DNA of 64,000 bases from Paraflavitalea sp966211765 (GCA_966211765.1 CBIHOV010000006.1:1-64000), one strand, 5' to 3'. Numbered from the stretch's first letter, positions 7,031 to 15,391 are shown. Numbers and translations: made by a program. Notes: a model not told the origin generated them from the letters alone.

Positions 7031-8779
7031 CTATTTCCATACGGGTATTTTCAGGTAGCTGTCATTGTACCATTTAATGCGGAGGGGGACAGTGGCATCC
7101 TGTATGGATTCGGTACTAACATCTTTACCGGTGCCGTAGTTGATCTGGTCGAAGGGGCTCTTGTTGATATTTACGATGGCCATGAGCCTGCTTCCTTTTT
7201 GTAATTGCCGGCTGGTGATATAGGAGTTGGTAAAGGGTATCAATTCTTTTTTGCCCGGTACCAACAGCTGTCTGCGCATGATATCTTTTGCATAACTGGC
7301 GCGGCCCATGAAATAGGTGAGGTAGAAATACTTTCCATCGGGCATTTGCTCAAACAGTACCACACTCAGGTCCATGTCTTTCTTATTGATCATGGCTGCC
7401 AATTGGCCGGTGAAGCTGCCGGATATTTCCATAGGCGCTTGCAGGGGATCGGTCTTAAACACAAGGCCATCGTTGGTATCGAGGCTGTCATAAATAATAT
7501 TGCTGACATAGTAATAGCTGCGACGGGTGGTGCGATCGGCAAAATCGATCTCCATGGGCATGGTGGCTGGTTTTGCGGGACGGCGAGGCGTGAGCTTATG
7601 TATGTCACCTGATGGGGCTTTACTGAGGTAAAAGGTGAGGGTATCATTGCTCATCCTGCTGAGAGAAGGAGCATGCTTCCAGGTATTGGCGCCCATTACC
7701 TGGTAATTGATATTGTCTTTCAGGATGGCAGGTTTAGGTTTTCCCTTCAGGATATAATCAAACCACTCGTAAATGATGTCATGGATCGGGATTTTGGCCA
7801 CCGGATCGATCGGATAGCCGTTGAAAACAGCATCAGGATAACCCTGGGAACCAAAATGGCCATAGGGACCGATCAGGAAATAATGGTTGGCGCGGGGATT
7901 GTATTTCAGGTGCTCGCGCAGGTAATAAGTGGCGCCTACCTGTCCGCCATCATAATAACCGGTGGTAGTGAGTACGGGGATATTGATCTGTGCAAACTCT
8001 TCTTTATAGGGGATCATATGCTGCCAGTATTGATCGTAGGAGGGATGGTCGAGCCAGCTATGGAAGATCTTATTACCCGGGCGGCCGGCGAGGGTGTCGA
8101 GTGCTCGGTAAGAACGGCCCTGATCGAACCATTGCTGCAATACATTACCCCACAATGGGCTGTTATAATCGGTCTCATCGAGCCATTTGTTATTGGATAC
8201 ATACCAGGTCCAGGAAAAAGGAAAGGTCATGATCACATTGTTCATCATAGGGGCATCGAGACCTGGTGCTACGGAAGCGGAGGGAACAATGGTCTTTAAG
8301 GCAGGGTGCAGGTGTTTGGTGGAGGCCCATTGGGTAAAGCCACTGTAGCTGCCACCGTACATGGCTACCTGTTGGTTGCTCCAGGGTTGCCGGGCGATCC
8401 AGTCAATAACATCATAAGCATCATTACCATCGTGCTCATAAGGCGCTACTGTTTCAGGGCTGTATCTTTTGCCCCTTGTGTAGGCCACTATGCCCACATA
8501 GCCCTTGTCGGCAGCTTCTTTGGCTTTTTTAACATCGGTGTTGCGGGCATAGATGGTAAAGACGAGGATGGCAGGCAGGGGAGTAATAACCCCTTGTTTT
8601 CTGACCACGAGTGCGGAGATGTGAGCGCCATCTCTTGTTTTGATCAATACACTGTCCTGGATAAGGTAGGTGCTATCCTGCAGGTTGGTGGTAGGGTTGG
8701 TGGTAGGGTTGGTGACCTGCGCCGATAACCGGAGGCTTGCAATAAGGCATAGGAATGCCAGGGAGAAGAACATTCTCAT
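7031..8779 (-). CDS. CocE/NonD-family secreted hydrolase (peptidase S15-like)
   Basis: 582 aa with an N-terminal signal peptide (cleavage near LRLSAQ). An alpha/beta-hydrolase core carries the nucleophile motif GGSYSG (Ser144), an Asp in GYYDGG (Asp277) and a His in GPYGHFG (His308), giving a complete Ser-Asp-His set. The C-terminal third is the beta-rich X-Pro dipeptidyl-peptidase C-terminal domain. Family members act on acyl or peptide substrates (cocaine esterase, X-Pro peptidase, beta-lactam ester hydrolases); the substrate here is unknown. Residues 24-32 contain a short tandem repeat (NPTT) encoded by a 12-bp DNA repeat just after the signal peptide. It stands alone on the minus strand. 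Confidence 0.9.
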   Translation of the reverse strand: MRMFFSLAFLCLIASLRLSAQVTNPTTNPTTNLQDSTYLIQDSVLIKTRDGAHISALVVRKQGVITPLPAILVFTIYARNTDVKKAKEAADKGYVGIVAYTRGKRYSPETVAPYEHDGNDAYDVIDWIARQPWSNQQVAMYGGSYSGFTQWASTKHLHPALKTIVPSASVAPGLDAPMMNNVIMTFPFSWTWYVSNNKWLDETDYNSPLWGNVLQQWFDQGRSYRALDTLAGRPGNKIFHSWLDHPSYDQYWQHMIPYKEEFAQINIPVLTTTGYYDGGQVGATYYLREHLKYNPRANHYFLIGPYGHFGSQGYPDAVFNGYPIDPVAKIPIHDIIYEWFDYILKGKPKPAILKDNINYQVMGANTWKHAPSLSRMSNDTLTFYLSKAPSGDIHKLTPRRPAKPATMPMEIDFADRTTRRSYYYVSNIIYDSLDTNDGLVFKTDPLQAPMEISGSFTGQLAAMINKKDMDLSVVLFEQMPDGKYFYLTYFMGRASYAKDIMRRQLLVPGKKELIPFTNSYITSRQLQKGSRLMAIVNINKSPFDQINYGTGKDVSTESIQDATVPLRIKWYNDSYLKIPVWK

Positions 8780-8813
8780 AAAATAGATCGTTTAAAATGG
8801 TTGGGTAATCAGG

Positions 8814-9533
8814 TTATAGTTTGTTCCTGTTTTTAAAGGTGGCTGATTGACGGCTTGAAACGGTTAGGTCCTCTCCGGTTTGCAAACTGATCAGTAACCT
8901 GCCGCCGGTGAGTGGTTTTACCTGTTTTATAAAATTGGTATTGATCAGGTTGGTTCTGCTGGTCCTGAAAAAGAGGGCCGGGTCGAGTGTCTTTTCCAAT
9001 TGGTTCAGCGAACGTTTTATATATACTTTCCTGTTGGAATAATATAGGCGGGCATAATTGCCGGTGGATTCGATGAGGTAAATGTCTTTTACCTGGATAA
9101 AATGGTATTGCTCGCCTTCTTTGATGAAGAGGGTATTGGAAAGAGGCAGTGTTTCCTGTGCATTCGAATAATTGGCCAGTTTGACCCTGATCTTTTCCAT
9201 GGCGCGGGCAAAACGTTCTTCCCGCACAGGTTTCACGAGGTAGTCGAGTGCGTGGGTATCAAATGCCTGTACAGCGTATTGGTCGAAGGCGGTGGTGAAT
9301 ATGACCTCGGGCACCTGGTTGAGTGATTCCAGGAGGTCGAAGCCTGATCTTTCGGGCATTTGAATATCGAGGAAGATCAGGTGGGGGTGGAGGGTATTAA
9401 TCATGGCTTCGGCTTCATCGGCATCTGCTGCTTCTCCTACCACTTCATAATCGGGGTAGGCCAGGAGGTGCCGTTTCATTTCCTCCCGGGCCAGCCGTTC
9501 ATCATCTATGATCACTACGCGGTATGGTTTCAT
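8814..9533 (-). CDS. LytTR-family response regulator
   Basis: 239 aa. The receiver domain (residues 3-118) has the acidic pair Asp10/Asp11, phospho-acceptor Asp56 in LIFLDIQMPERSGF, and the conserved Lys in YLVKPVREERF. A LytTR DNA-binding domain fills about 140-236 (FIKEGEQYHFIQVKDIYLIES, then FRTSRTNLINTNFIKQV). It overlaps the upstream histidine kinase by 4 bp, the usual LytS/LytR-type arrangement in Bacteroidetes. The target is unknown. Confidence 0.93.
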   Translation of the reverse strand: MKPYRVVIIDDERLAREEMKRHLLAYPDYEVVGEAADADEAEAMINTLHPHLIFLDIQMPERSGFDLLESLNQVPEVIFTTAFDQYAVQAFDTHALDYLVKPVREERFARAMEKIRVKLANYSNAQETLPLSNTLFIKEGEQYHFIQVKDIYLIESTGNYARLYYSNRKVYIKRSLNQLEKTLDPALFFRTSRTNLINTNFIKQVKPLTGGRLLISLQTGEDLTVSSRQSATFKNRNKL

Positions 9534-10588
9534 GTGAGGGGCATTGTAATGGTGGCGACAACTGTTTCGGGTGTTGGCTGGGTCAATTGCAGGGACGCTT
9601 TTCCGTTGAATTGCAATTGTAATCGCTCAGCCAGGTTCTTTAATCCCAATCCGCCTGTTGCAGGTGTTTGTAATGTGCCGGGATTTTGTACGGTTGCCTG
9701 CAGGTTATGGCCATTGCGTTGTACGGTGATGGTGATCCTGCCACCTGCTTTGCGCCGGGCTATTCCATGCTTGATGGCATTCTCTACAAGGGTTTGGATA
9801 CTGAGGGGTAAAATAGCGGCCCCATTAATGCTTTCGTCTACTTCGATATGGGTTTGCAGTCTTTCCTCAAAGCGCATTTTTTCCAACTCCAGGTAGTCGG
9901 TGATGAGGGCCATTTCCTGTTGTACGGTGATGAGGGTGGTATCTCTGTTGTACAAAGAAGTGCGTAATACTTCGGATAAGAGATCGATGGCACGCCTGGC
10001 GGCCTGTGGATTGTCGATCACCTGTGCTTTTATATTGTTGAGTGAATTAAAAAAGAAATGTGGATTGAGCTGGGCGGTGAGGTTATTCAGTTGTGCATCT
10101 TTGGCTATGATGGCGAGGCGCGCGCTTTCGCGGGTGGCGTTGATCTCGCGTTGTGCATAATGATAGCCGTAATAGGCGAGGAGCCAGATGCTCATGAGGC
10201 GGGTGCCTGTGACAAAAGTGGTTAACCATCTTTCGGAAAATTCTTCCCGGAGGGTGCCGGAGAAGCCCGGTTCAAACCAGTACCGCACGAGGAAGTTCTT
10301 ACCAATGGTAAGCAGCATAAAAAGAAGGCCGAGTATGATAATGGCTGGTATGAGCCTGACGAGTAGTTGTTGGGGCTTCAACTGGTGCCAACCCTGGCGT
10401 ACGGAATAATTACGATAGGCGTGGGTGATGGGAATATAGATGAGCAGGTCGGCAAAGAAATGGATCAGTGCCAGCCAAATGCTGAAGCCGGTGCCTATAA
10501 AGCCTACAAAGTTCCAATAGAGGGAGGCCACGGACCAGCCAATGAGTTGGCATTTCCAATAAAGTGACAAGTTTCTTCCTCTTTGCAT
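9530..10588 (-). CDS. LytS-type sensor histidine kinase
   Basis: 352 aa. Four hydrophobic helices lie within residues 15-145, followed by a His_kinase (PF06580-type) domain with phospho-acceptor His177 in AQLNPHFFFNSLNNIK and a HATPase domain with N-box VENAIKHGI (Asn270) and a late G-box GGLGLKNLAERL. Transmembrane sensing with no large extracellular domain suggests detection within the membrane. First gene of a two-gene operon with the LytTR regulator (ATGA-type overlap). Confidence 0.93.
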   Translation of the reverse strand: MQRGRNLSLYWKCQLIGWSVASLYWNFVGFIGTGFSIWLALIHFFADLLIYIPITHAYRNYSVRQGWHQLKPQQLLVRLIPAIIILGLLFMLLTIGKNFLVRYWFEPGFSGTLREEFSERWLTTFVTGTRLMSIWLLAYYGYHYAQREINATRESARLAIIAKDAQLNNLTAQLNPHFFFNSLNNIKAQVIDNPQAARRAIDLLSEVLRTSLYNRDTTLITVQQEMALITDYLELEKMRFEERLQTHIEVDESINGAAILPLSIQTLVENAIKHGIARRKAGGRITITVQRNGHNLQATVQNPGTLQTPATGGLGLKNLAERLQLQFNGKASLQLTQPTPETVVATITMPLT

Positions 10589-10691
10589 GGCGAATTAATA
10601 CGTTTCTACAGCAAACCAACAACATCTACACTGTACTATGAAAAGAAAGTACAGGAGCGTAAAAGGCGGGGTGATGAGTGCAAAGCCGAAC

Positions 10692-10703
10692 GCAAACGTT
10701 TGC
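10692..10703. promoter_or_regulatory. LacI-type palindrome GCAAACGTTTGC
   Basis: A perfect 12-bp palindrome with a central CG, of the shape bound by LacI/GalR-family regulators. It lies about 105 bp upstream of the histidine kinase start and 50 bp upstream of ncRNA copy B. No LacI-family gene is in the window, so the call rests on sequence shape alone. Confidence 0.35.
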
Positions 10704-10751
10704 AATTGTTGCGAACAACGAGTTAAGACTGAAAAGGTTATCAAGGTGCTC

Positions 10752-11085
10752 GTAGATTTACGATGAGCGGCGTAATTGATGCAGTTTTGAGATTGGGCAG
10801 TTTTGCTCTTGTATCCACACTTGTGAATAACTATTTTTGTAATGTTGATTAATTGATACGGTTTCCAAAAAAGTCCAAAGGTGAACAACACCGAGATATC
10901 CGAAAAACCAGGCTCTGATAGCACCAATATCCAAATCCAAAAACCGGGAAACAATATCAGTTAACGATCCTTAAAGTCCAATGTCAATATCCAATTATCC
11001 GGGAAAAGCTGTGTGATTTATTTTCCTGATGACCGTCCAAAAAAGTTAATGAGGCCCTGATTTTTATCAGGGCTTTTCTTTTTAT
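10752..11085 (+). ncRNA. Candidate structured RNA family, copy B
   Basis: Mini-hairpin CGTA-GATT-TACG (10751-10762), then 95 nt to helix P1, in which 10855-10866 (GATACGGTTTCC) pairs with 10947-10958 (GGAAACAATATC; ten pairs, two adjacent mismatches). Inside P1 is the shared string ATCCGAAAAACCA. Downstream come TCCAATTATCC (10989-10999), helix P2 (ATC-GGGAAAA with TTTTCCTGAT, one bulged C) and terminator 11054-11085. It shares with copy C a segment near 10798-10815 (GGGCAGTTTTGCTCTTGTATCC; copy C reads GGGCGGTTTTGCGCTTGTGTCC). Not coding. Confidence 0.62.
11054..11085 (+). terminator. Intrinsic terminator of ncRNA copy B
   Basis: Stem GCCCTGA / TCAGGGC around a U-rich loop, followed by TTTTCTTTTT. 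It lies just before the VOC gene start at 11102, so the VOC gene must have its own start signal past it or depend on readthrough. Confidence 0.85.
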
Positions 11086-11101
11086 GTACCTTAAGGGTAT
11101 T

Positions 11102-11479
11102 ATGGAACAAACTCATCCCACCTTTGGCAACGGCAAAATATGTTATATAGAATTGCCGGCTACTGATATTACTGCTTCAGCATCTTTTTATAAAACTGTT
11201 TTTGGCTGGACCGTGCGGGAGCGTGAGGATGGGTCTGTATCTTTTGACGATGGAGTAGGGGAAGTGAGTGGAGCCTGGGTAACGGGCCGTGCACCTGCCA
11301 CTTCCACCAACGGTCTTATGATCAGCATTATGGTCACGAGCATGGTGCAGACGGTGGAGGCGGTGGTGGCCAATGGGGGCGCTATTGTATTAGCACCTGA
11401 TCTCAATGCGCGGGATATTGTTGCGCTGTTCAGTGATCCGGCAGGCAATGTGCTGAGTCTTTATCAGCATGGAAGGTAA
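11102..11479 (+). CDS. VOC-superfamily (glyoxalase/bleomycin-resistance-like) protein
   Basis: 125 aa. The Met at 11102 is chosen over 11084 because the earlier one overlaps the terminator tail of ncRNA B. The fold is the paired beta-alpha-beta-beta-beta VOC unit: ICYIELPATDITASASFYKTVFGWTV at the start and VVANGGAIVLAP ... IVALFSDPAGNVLSLYQ at the end. The late Asp/Pro-x-Gly-Asn segment is typical. Metal-ligand positions are incomplete, so it may be a binding protein and not an enzyme. It stands between ncRNA B and the DUF1080 lipoprotein. Confidence 0.88.
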   Translation: MEQTHPTFGNGKICYIELPATDITASASFYKTVFGWTVREREDGSVSFDDGVGEVSGAWVTGRAPATSTNGLMISIMVTSMVQTVEAVVANGGAIVLAPDLNARDIVALFSDPAGNVLSLYQHGR

Positions 11480-11570
11480 GCTTTCCGGGCACCAGTAGTG
11501 ATAGTCCTCTTAACTACAGCATATGGGCAAAATGCTTTATTTTGTCGCCTTTATCCATCCAACCCATTAC

Positions 11571-12239
11571 ATGATCAGATTATTCCTGACGACTTGCGTA
11601 GCCTCCCTGGCCTTAGGCGGATGCAATACTACAAAGCAAGCCGGTAAAACTCCGAAGACCGACGCTGCCATTGATTGGTATGCTTATACCAAAGATCACA
11701 AATACGATAATGCCGCTGAGTTGTACCAGTTGACGGATAGTATGATCCGTTTGCATGGTGATAAGGTAGGCTACCTCATGTCGAAAAAGTCCTATGCTGA
11801 TTTTGAACTGACGCTGGAATACCGGTGGAATATGGATGCTGCTGTGCAGCGGGGCACAGGTAAAAAGAACAGTGGCGTGATGTACAATGTGCCGGATACG
11901 GCCAAGGATGTACTGTGGCCCGCGGGTATCCAGTTCCAGGTAAAGGAAGGGGCTACGGGCGATTTTATCCTGCTGGAAAATGTAACGCTGGCGGTGCGGG
12001 GTGAAACGAAGGCGCCCGGCAAAAGTGTGGCGGTGGCGCGGATCAGTGAGCAGGAGAAGCCGCTGGGGCAATGGAATACCATTTTGATCAGGAATAAGCA
12101 GGGCAATTGCACGCAATACCTCAATGGCGTACTGGTGAATGAAGGCACCAACGCTTCTTCCAAAGCAGGGCGCATCTTATTGCAATATGAAGGATCGCCG
12201 ATTGATTTCAGAAGGGTGGAGATGAAGTCTTTGAATTAA
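11571..12239 (+). CDS. DUF1080 (3-keto-disaccharide hydrolase-type) lipoprotein
   Basis: 222 aa from the Met at 11571, which gives a clean lipoprotein signal (LALGGC, Cys18); the longer frame from 11523 puts a second hydrophobic stretch before it. The DUF1080 jelly-roll shows YADFELTLEYRWN, NSGVMYNVPDTAKDVLWPAGIQFQVKEG (the family's core strand pair) and WNTILIRNKQGNCTQYLNGVLVNEG, ending RILLQYEGSPIDFRRVEMK. Family members bind or cleave sugars, including 3-keto-glycosides, outside the inner membrane. It stands alone. Confidence 0.9.
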   Translation: MIRLFLTTCVASLALGGCNTTKQAGKTPKTDAAIDWYAYTKDHKYDNAAELYQLTDSMIRLHGDKVGYLMSKKSYADFELTLEYRWNMDAAVQRGTGKKNSGVMYNVPDTAKDVLWPAGIQFQVKEGATGDFILLENVTLAVRGETKAPGKSVAVARISEQEKPLGQWNTILIRNKQGNCTQYLNGVLVNEGTNASSKAGRILLQYEGSPIDFRRVEMKSLN

Positions 12240-12249
12240 GGTTCCAAAA

Positions 12250-12328
12250 GGATTGCCCCTACAGGGCAAAAGAATTTGTGTGCGTTCGTTTTCTACAAAG
12301 CGATAGCCCCTAAAGGGGCATTTTGAGC
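12250..12328 (+). repeat. Intergenic repeat R2, copy 1
   Basis: Two small GC hairpins (GCCCCTACAGGGC; GCCCC-TAAA-GGGGC) joined by a linker containing AGAATTTGTGTGCGTTCG and TTCTACAAAGCGATAG. It is homologous to 16014-16116, where extra GC hairpins are inserted. Confidence 0.7.
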
Positions 12329-12351
12329 TATAGACCGAAATTGGACAATTG

Positions 12352-12476
12352 GTGTATCGAAAACGGACAGTAAAGCCTTCTGTCCGGCTATTCAATTCCT
12401 TGATTTTAAAAGAATTGCAAATGCGGCATTTTTCTCGCCGGCTAAATGCGTTGCTGCAATCCCGCAATTGATACAC
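12352..12476 (+). promoter_or_regulatory. Multi-hairpin leader before the permease start codon
   Basis: Closing arms GTGTATC (12352-12358) and GATACAC (12470-12476, ending 1 nt before the ATG) enclose at least three local hairpins: CGGACAG/CTGTCCG (12364-12386), CAATTC/GAATTG (12393-12417) and GCATTT/AAATGC (12426-12449). It could form a multi-branched 5' leader controlling access to the start codon, or it may be a repeat relic. No known riboswitch was recognised. Confidence 0.4.
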
Positions 12477-12477
12477 T

Positions 12478-14859
12478 ATGTTTAAAGCCTATTTAAAGAC
12501 TGGTTGGAGAAACCTGCGTAAGAACAAGGTTTTTTCGTTTATCAACATCTTTGGTTTGACGATCGGCATTACCTGCTGCATGATGATCTTCCTGTTCATC
12601 ATGAACGAGTTTAGTGTTGACAACTTCCATCGGCAGCGGCAGAAGATGTACCGGGTCATGCGGGGTTTTGATAATAATGGAGACAAAAGCTGGGTGCCTT
12701 ACCTGTCTGGGCCCTATGCGCCAGCCTTGCTGAATGACTTTCCGGCCGAGATCAAAAAAGCAGTACGGGTAAGACCTGTAACCGGATTGATCTCCTTCCA
12801 GGATAAAGGATACAATGAGAAGAAAGTGTGTATGACAGATGACAACTTCTTCACGCTGTTTTCCTTTCCGCTGATCAAAGGAGATCCGGCTACGGTGTTG
12901 AAAGAACCAGGCAGTGTGGTGATCACGGAGAAAACTGCCAGGAAATATTTTGGCAATGAGGATCCGATAGGGAAAGTAGTGCAGTTTGACAAGGAGCTGT
13001 CGTTGAAAGTAACGGGTGTTGCCAAAGATGTGCCTCTGAATTCGCACCTGAACTTTGACCTGATCATACCGATTTCCAATGTGGCCAGGGAAGAGTGGTT
13101 CAATGTCTGGATCAATAACAATCAGTTTGTGTATGTGTTGCTCGACAAGGAATCAGACAAAGCAAGACTGGAACAGCAATTCCCGGCATTCATGCATAAA
13201 TATATGGGAGCGGATATGGCACGCTTTGGCGCCAAGTTTGACCTGAAGCTCAATCCGCTGAGTGATATTTATTTTGAACCTGCTTCGGCTTTCGACGATG
13301 TTCGACATGGTGATAAAAAAGTAGTGTTCATCTTCCTGTCGATAGCCATCCTGATCCTGTTAATTGCCTGTATCAATTTCATGAACCTGTCTACGATCCG
13401 CGCGGTGGAGCGCTCTAAAGAAGTGGGTCTGCGCAAAGTAATGGGAGCATTGCGCAATCACCTGGTATGGCAATTTATCGGGGAATCGTTTTTACTGGCT
13501 ACCATTTCCTGCATACTGGCTATCGGTCTGCTGCATTTGCTGATGCCCTGGTATAATGAGCTGTTGGGGTATTCGTTAACTGTTTCCTGGAATGCCTTAC
13601 CTATATACCTTTTCCTGCTTGGGGTAATTGTGTTGGTGGGATTTCTGGCTGGCAGTTATCCTGCTTTCGTGCTTTCTGCTTTTTCTCCGATTGAAGCGCT
13701 GAAGGGTAAGCTGCGCCTGGGAACAGGCGGTGTTTTTTTCCGGCAGGCGCTGGTAGTGGTACAATTCAGTATATCTGTATTGCTCATCATAGGCACGATC
13801 ACGATCATGAACCAGATGCGGTTTGTGAAAAACAAAGCGCTTGGCTTTCATAAGGAGCATACGGTGGTGGTGCCCATCAGTAGTAATGATCTGTATGAGC
13901 GACGCTGGACATTTAAAAATGAATTACAGAATGATAAGCACGTTGAGTCTGTATCGATCATGTCGGGTGTACCGGGTGGTTTTCATGATATCCACGGATT
14001 TGAAGCAGAAGGGGCCAATGACCAGGTGTTGAAACTGAGAACGGAGTTTGCCGATTTTGAATATGTGCCAACGCTGGGACTGAAAATAATAGCCGGAAGA
14101 AATATGTCGGGAAAGTTTCCTACTGATACTGCTGAAAGTGTATTGATCAACCGTACTGCCGCTGTGAAATTGGGATTTACACCAGAACAGGCCATTGGCA
14201 AATGGATCAAGAACACGATCCGTGATCAATCGAAAAGAAGAATCGTAGGTGTGGTGGAAGACTTCAATTTCCGTTCACTGAAAGAGCGCATGGATCCGTT
14301 GGTGATCTCTCCGGCGCAGGACAACCGGGTAATCGCTATCCGGTTGAAGTCGGGCGATGTGAAGGCAGCGCTTGAGGACATCCGGATCACTTACAGCAAA
14401 CTGGTTCCTGATTATCCTTTTGAATTCGAGTTCCTGGATGTAAACTTTGATGCGCTATACAAGGCAGATGAAAGACAACAAACATTAATGGGGATATTTT
14501 CCGGGCTGGCAATCTTCATTGCCTGTCTTGGATTGTTTGGCCTGGCTTCGTTTACAGCTGCCAAACGCACGAAAGAGATCGGTGTGCGTAAGGTGCTGGG
14601 GTCTTCGATCCCGGGTATTGTGGTGCTGTTGTCCAAAGACCTGCTGAAGCCTGTTTTGCTGGCTATACTGGTAGCGATACCTATTGGTTATTATGCTATG
14701 CATAACTGGTTGCAAAATTTTGCCTACCGGATCCCTCTTCAATGGTGGGTATTTGCGCTGGCAGGCCTGATAGCCGCTTTTATAGCCCTTATAACGGTTA
14801 GTTATCAAGCCATTAAAGCAGCCGTAGTAAACCCTGTGAAGTCACTAAGATCAGAGTAA
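12478..14859 (+). CDS. FtsX/MacB-type ABC transporter permease (orphan)
   Basis: 793 aa. N-terminal helix after GWRNLRKNKVFSFINIFGLTIGI, a large MacB_PCD-like periplasmic domain, a first FtsX core (residues ~280-420, with LIACINFMNLSTIRAVERSKEVGLRKVMGA), a second periplasmic domain and a second FtsX core ending in the family C-terminus NPVKSLRSE. These four-helix permeases need a separate ATPase; none is adjacent. Such orphan permeases are numerous in Chitinophagaceae and are thought to act as mechano-transmitters for export or lipoprotein handling. A close paralogue lies at 38128-40494. Confidence 0.9.
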   Translation: MFKAYLKTGWRNLRKNKVFSFINIFGLTIGITCCMMIFLFIMNEFSVDNFHRQRQKMYRVMRGFDNNGDKSWVPYLSGPYAPALLNDFPAEIKKAVRVRPVTGLISFQDKGYNEKKVCMTDDNFFTLFSFPLIKGDPATVLKEPGSVVITEKTARKYFGNEDPIGKVVQFDKELSLKVTGVAKDVPLNSHLNFDLIIPISNVAREEWFNVWINNNQFVYVLLDKESDKARLEQQFPAFMHKYMGADMARFGAKFDLKLNPLSDIYFEPASAFDDVRHGDKKVVFIFLSIAILILLIACINFMNLSTIRAVERSKEVGLRKVMGALRNHLVWQFIGESFLLATISCILAIGLLHLLMPWYNELLGYSLTVSWNALPIYLFLLGVIVLVGFLAGSYPAFVLSAFSPIEALKGKLRLGTGGVFFRQALVVVQFSISVLLIIGTITIMNQMRFVKNKALGFHKEHTVVVPISSNDLYERRWTFKNELQNDKHVESVSIMSGVPGGFHDIHGFEAEGANDQVLKLRTEFADFEYVPTLGLKIIAGRNMSGKFPTDTAESVLINRTAAVKLGFTPEQAIGKWIKNTIRDQSKRRIVGVVEDFNFRSLKERMDPLVISPAQDNRVIAIRLKSGDVKAALEDIRITYSKLVPDYPFEFEFLDVNFDALYKADERQQTLMGIFSGLAIFIACLGLFGLASFTAAKRTKEIGVRKVLGSSIPGIVVLLSKDLLKPVLLAILVAIPIGYYAMHNWLQNFAYRIPLQWWVFALAGLIAAFIALITVSYQAIKAAVVNPVKSLRSE

Positions 14860-14881
14860 ATATTATCCTATGCGGATGCCC

Positions 14882-15215
14882 GTAATTTTACGAGTGATCC
14901 CGTAGATGGTGCAGACAAGGGAAAGGGCGGTTTTGCGCTTGTGTCCGCCGGCTTTGATGAGTAGGTTTGTATTGTTGATTAGATGATACGGTTGTCCCAA
15001 TGTCCTAAGTATCCATGAAAAACCGAGTCTTAAATAGGGATGCCAATATCCGAAAAACCACCAGGGACACTCTATCATTTAAGTAACAAAGAACCTTATC
15101 CTATAGTCCTTAATCCAATCCAATTATCCGGGAAAGCCAAAGGTTAAGTTTTCCTGATCACGTCCAAAAGATTCTGAACAAGGGTGAGTGGCTTCAAAAG
15201 CGACTCACCCTTTTT
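14882..15215 (+). ncRNA. Candidate structured RNA family, copy C
   Basis: Mini-hairpin CGTA-ATTT-TACG (14881-14892), 95 nt to helix P1. In P1, 14985-14998 (GATACGGTTGTCCC) pairs with 15064-15076 (GGGACACTCTATC). The inner pairs read TGTCCC/GGGACA where copy B has GTTTCC/GGAAAC: changed on both sides, pairing kept. Then TCCAATTATCCGGGAAA, helix P2 (GGGAAA with TTTCCT), CACGTCCAAAAGATT and terminator 15182-15215. It begins about 20 bp after the permease stop and could be read from the same transcript. Confidence 0.62.
15182..15215 (+). terminator. Intrinsic terminator of ncRNA copy C (REP-like stem)
   Basis: Stem GGGTGAGT / ACTCACCC with an inner GCTT/AAGC pair and a T run (15211-15215). The stem and loop resemble repeat R1 (GGGTGAGCCGCCCTTCAAGGG), suggesting that an R1 element was taken up as the terminator. 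Confidence 0.8.
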
Positions 15216-15332
15216 AATTTGGTCCCATCTCCAGGCGGACCTTATTCCCGATACCTTCTTTCTCACTTTCTTTCGTTTCCATCCATTTGTTCAGTTCACA
15301 ATTAAATAATCTGAGGGGATGACGGGCGCCTG

Positions 15333-15340
15333 TAATTTTG
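15333..15340 (+). promoter_or_regulatory. -7 box (TAATTTTG) of the locus I sigma gene
   Basis: Matches the Bacteroidetes primary-sigma -7 consensus TAnnTTTG. The upstream -33 box is weak (TCTG at 15310-15313, 19-bp spacer). A start site near 15347 gives a leader of about 45-55 nt. Confidence 0.45.
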
Positions 15341-15391
15341 CGGCGATTTACGATTATAGTATCATCTGGCCCCGGCTGCCGGTTACTAAAA

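Larger units (their letters stand above)
10589..11101. other. 513-bp intergenic region containing ncRNA copy B and a GCAAACGTTTGC palindrome
   Basis: It holds the divergent leader of the histidine kinase, a perfect 12-bp palindrome at 10692-10703, and structured RNA candidate B. An open frame on the minus strand (10595-10954) is rejected: it runs antisense through the RNA and its counterpart in copy A is broken. Confidence 0.6.
14860..15391. other. Intergenic region containing ncRNA copy C and the locus I promoter
   Basis: It starts directly after the permease stop codon. It contains structured RNA candidate C and about 175 bp leading to the sigma factor gene, including a TAATTTTG box at 15333-15340. 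Confidence 0.6.

Noticed and set aside
10595..10954. Minus-strand open frame through ncRNA copy B, with amino-acid similarity to a minus-strand frame through copy C (14863-15078)
   Set aside because: The similarity follows from nucleotide similarity of the RNA copies. The same frame in copy A is shifted by a 2-nt deletion and stopped, and substitutions between B and C do not favour third positions.
1401..15215. The three repeats as retron msr/msd, TnpB-type guide RNA or a diversity-generating element
   Set aside because: No reverse transcriptase, TnpB/IscB or other effector gene lies near any copy, and each copy ends in its own terminator. A free-standing RNA family is the simpler reading.
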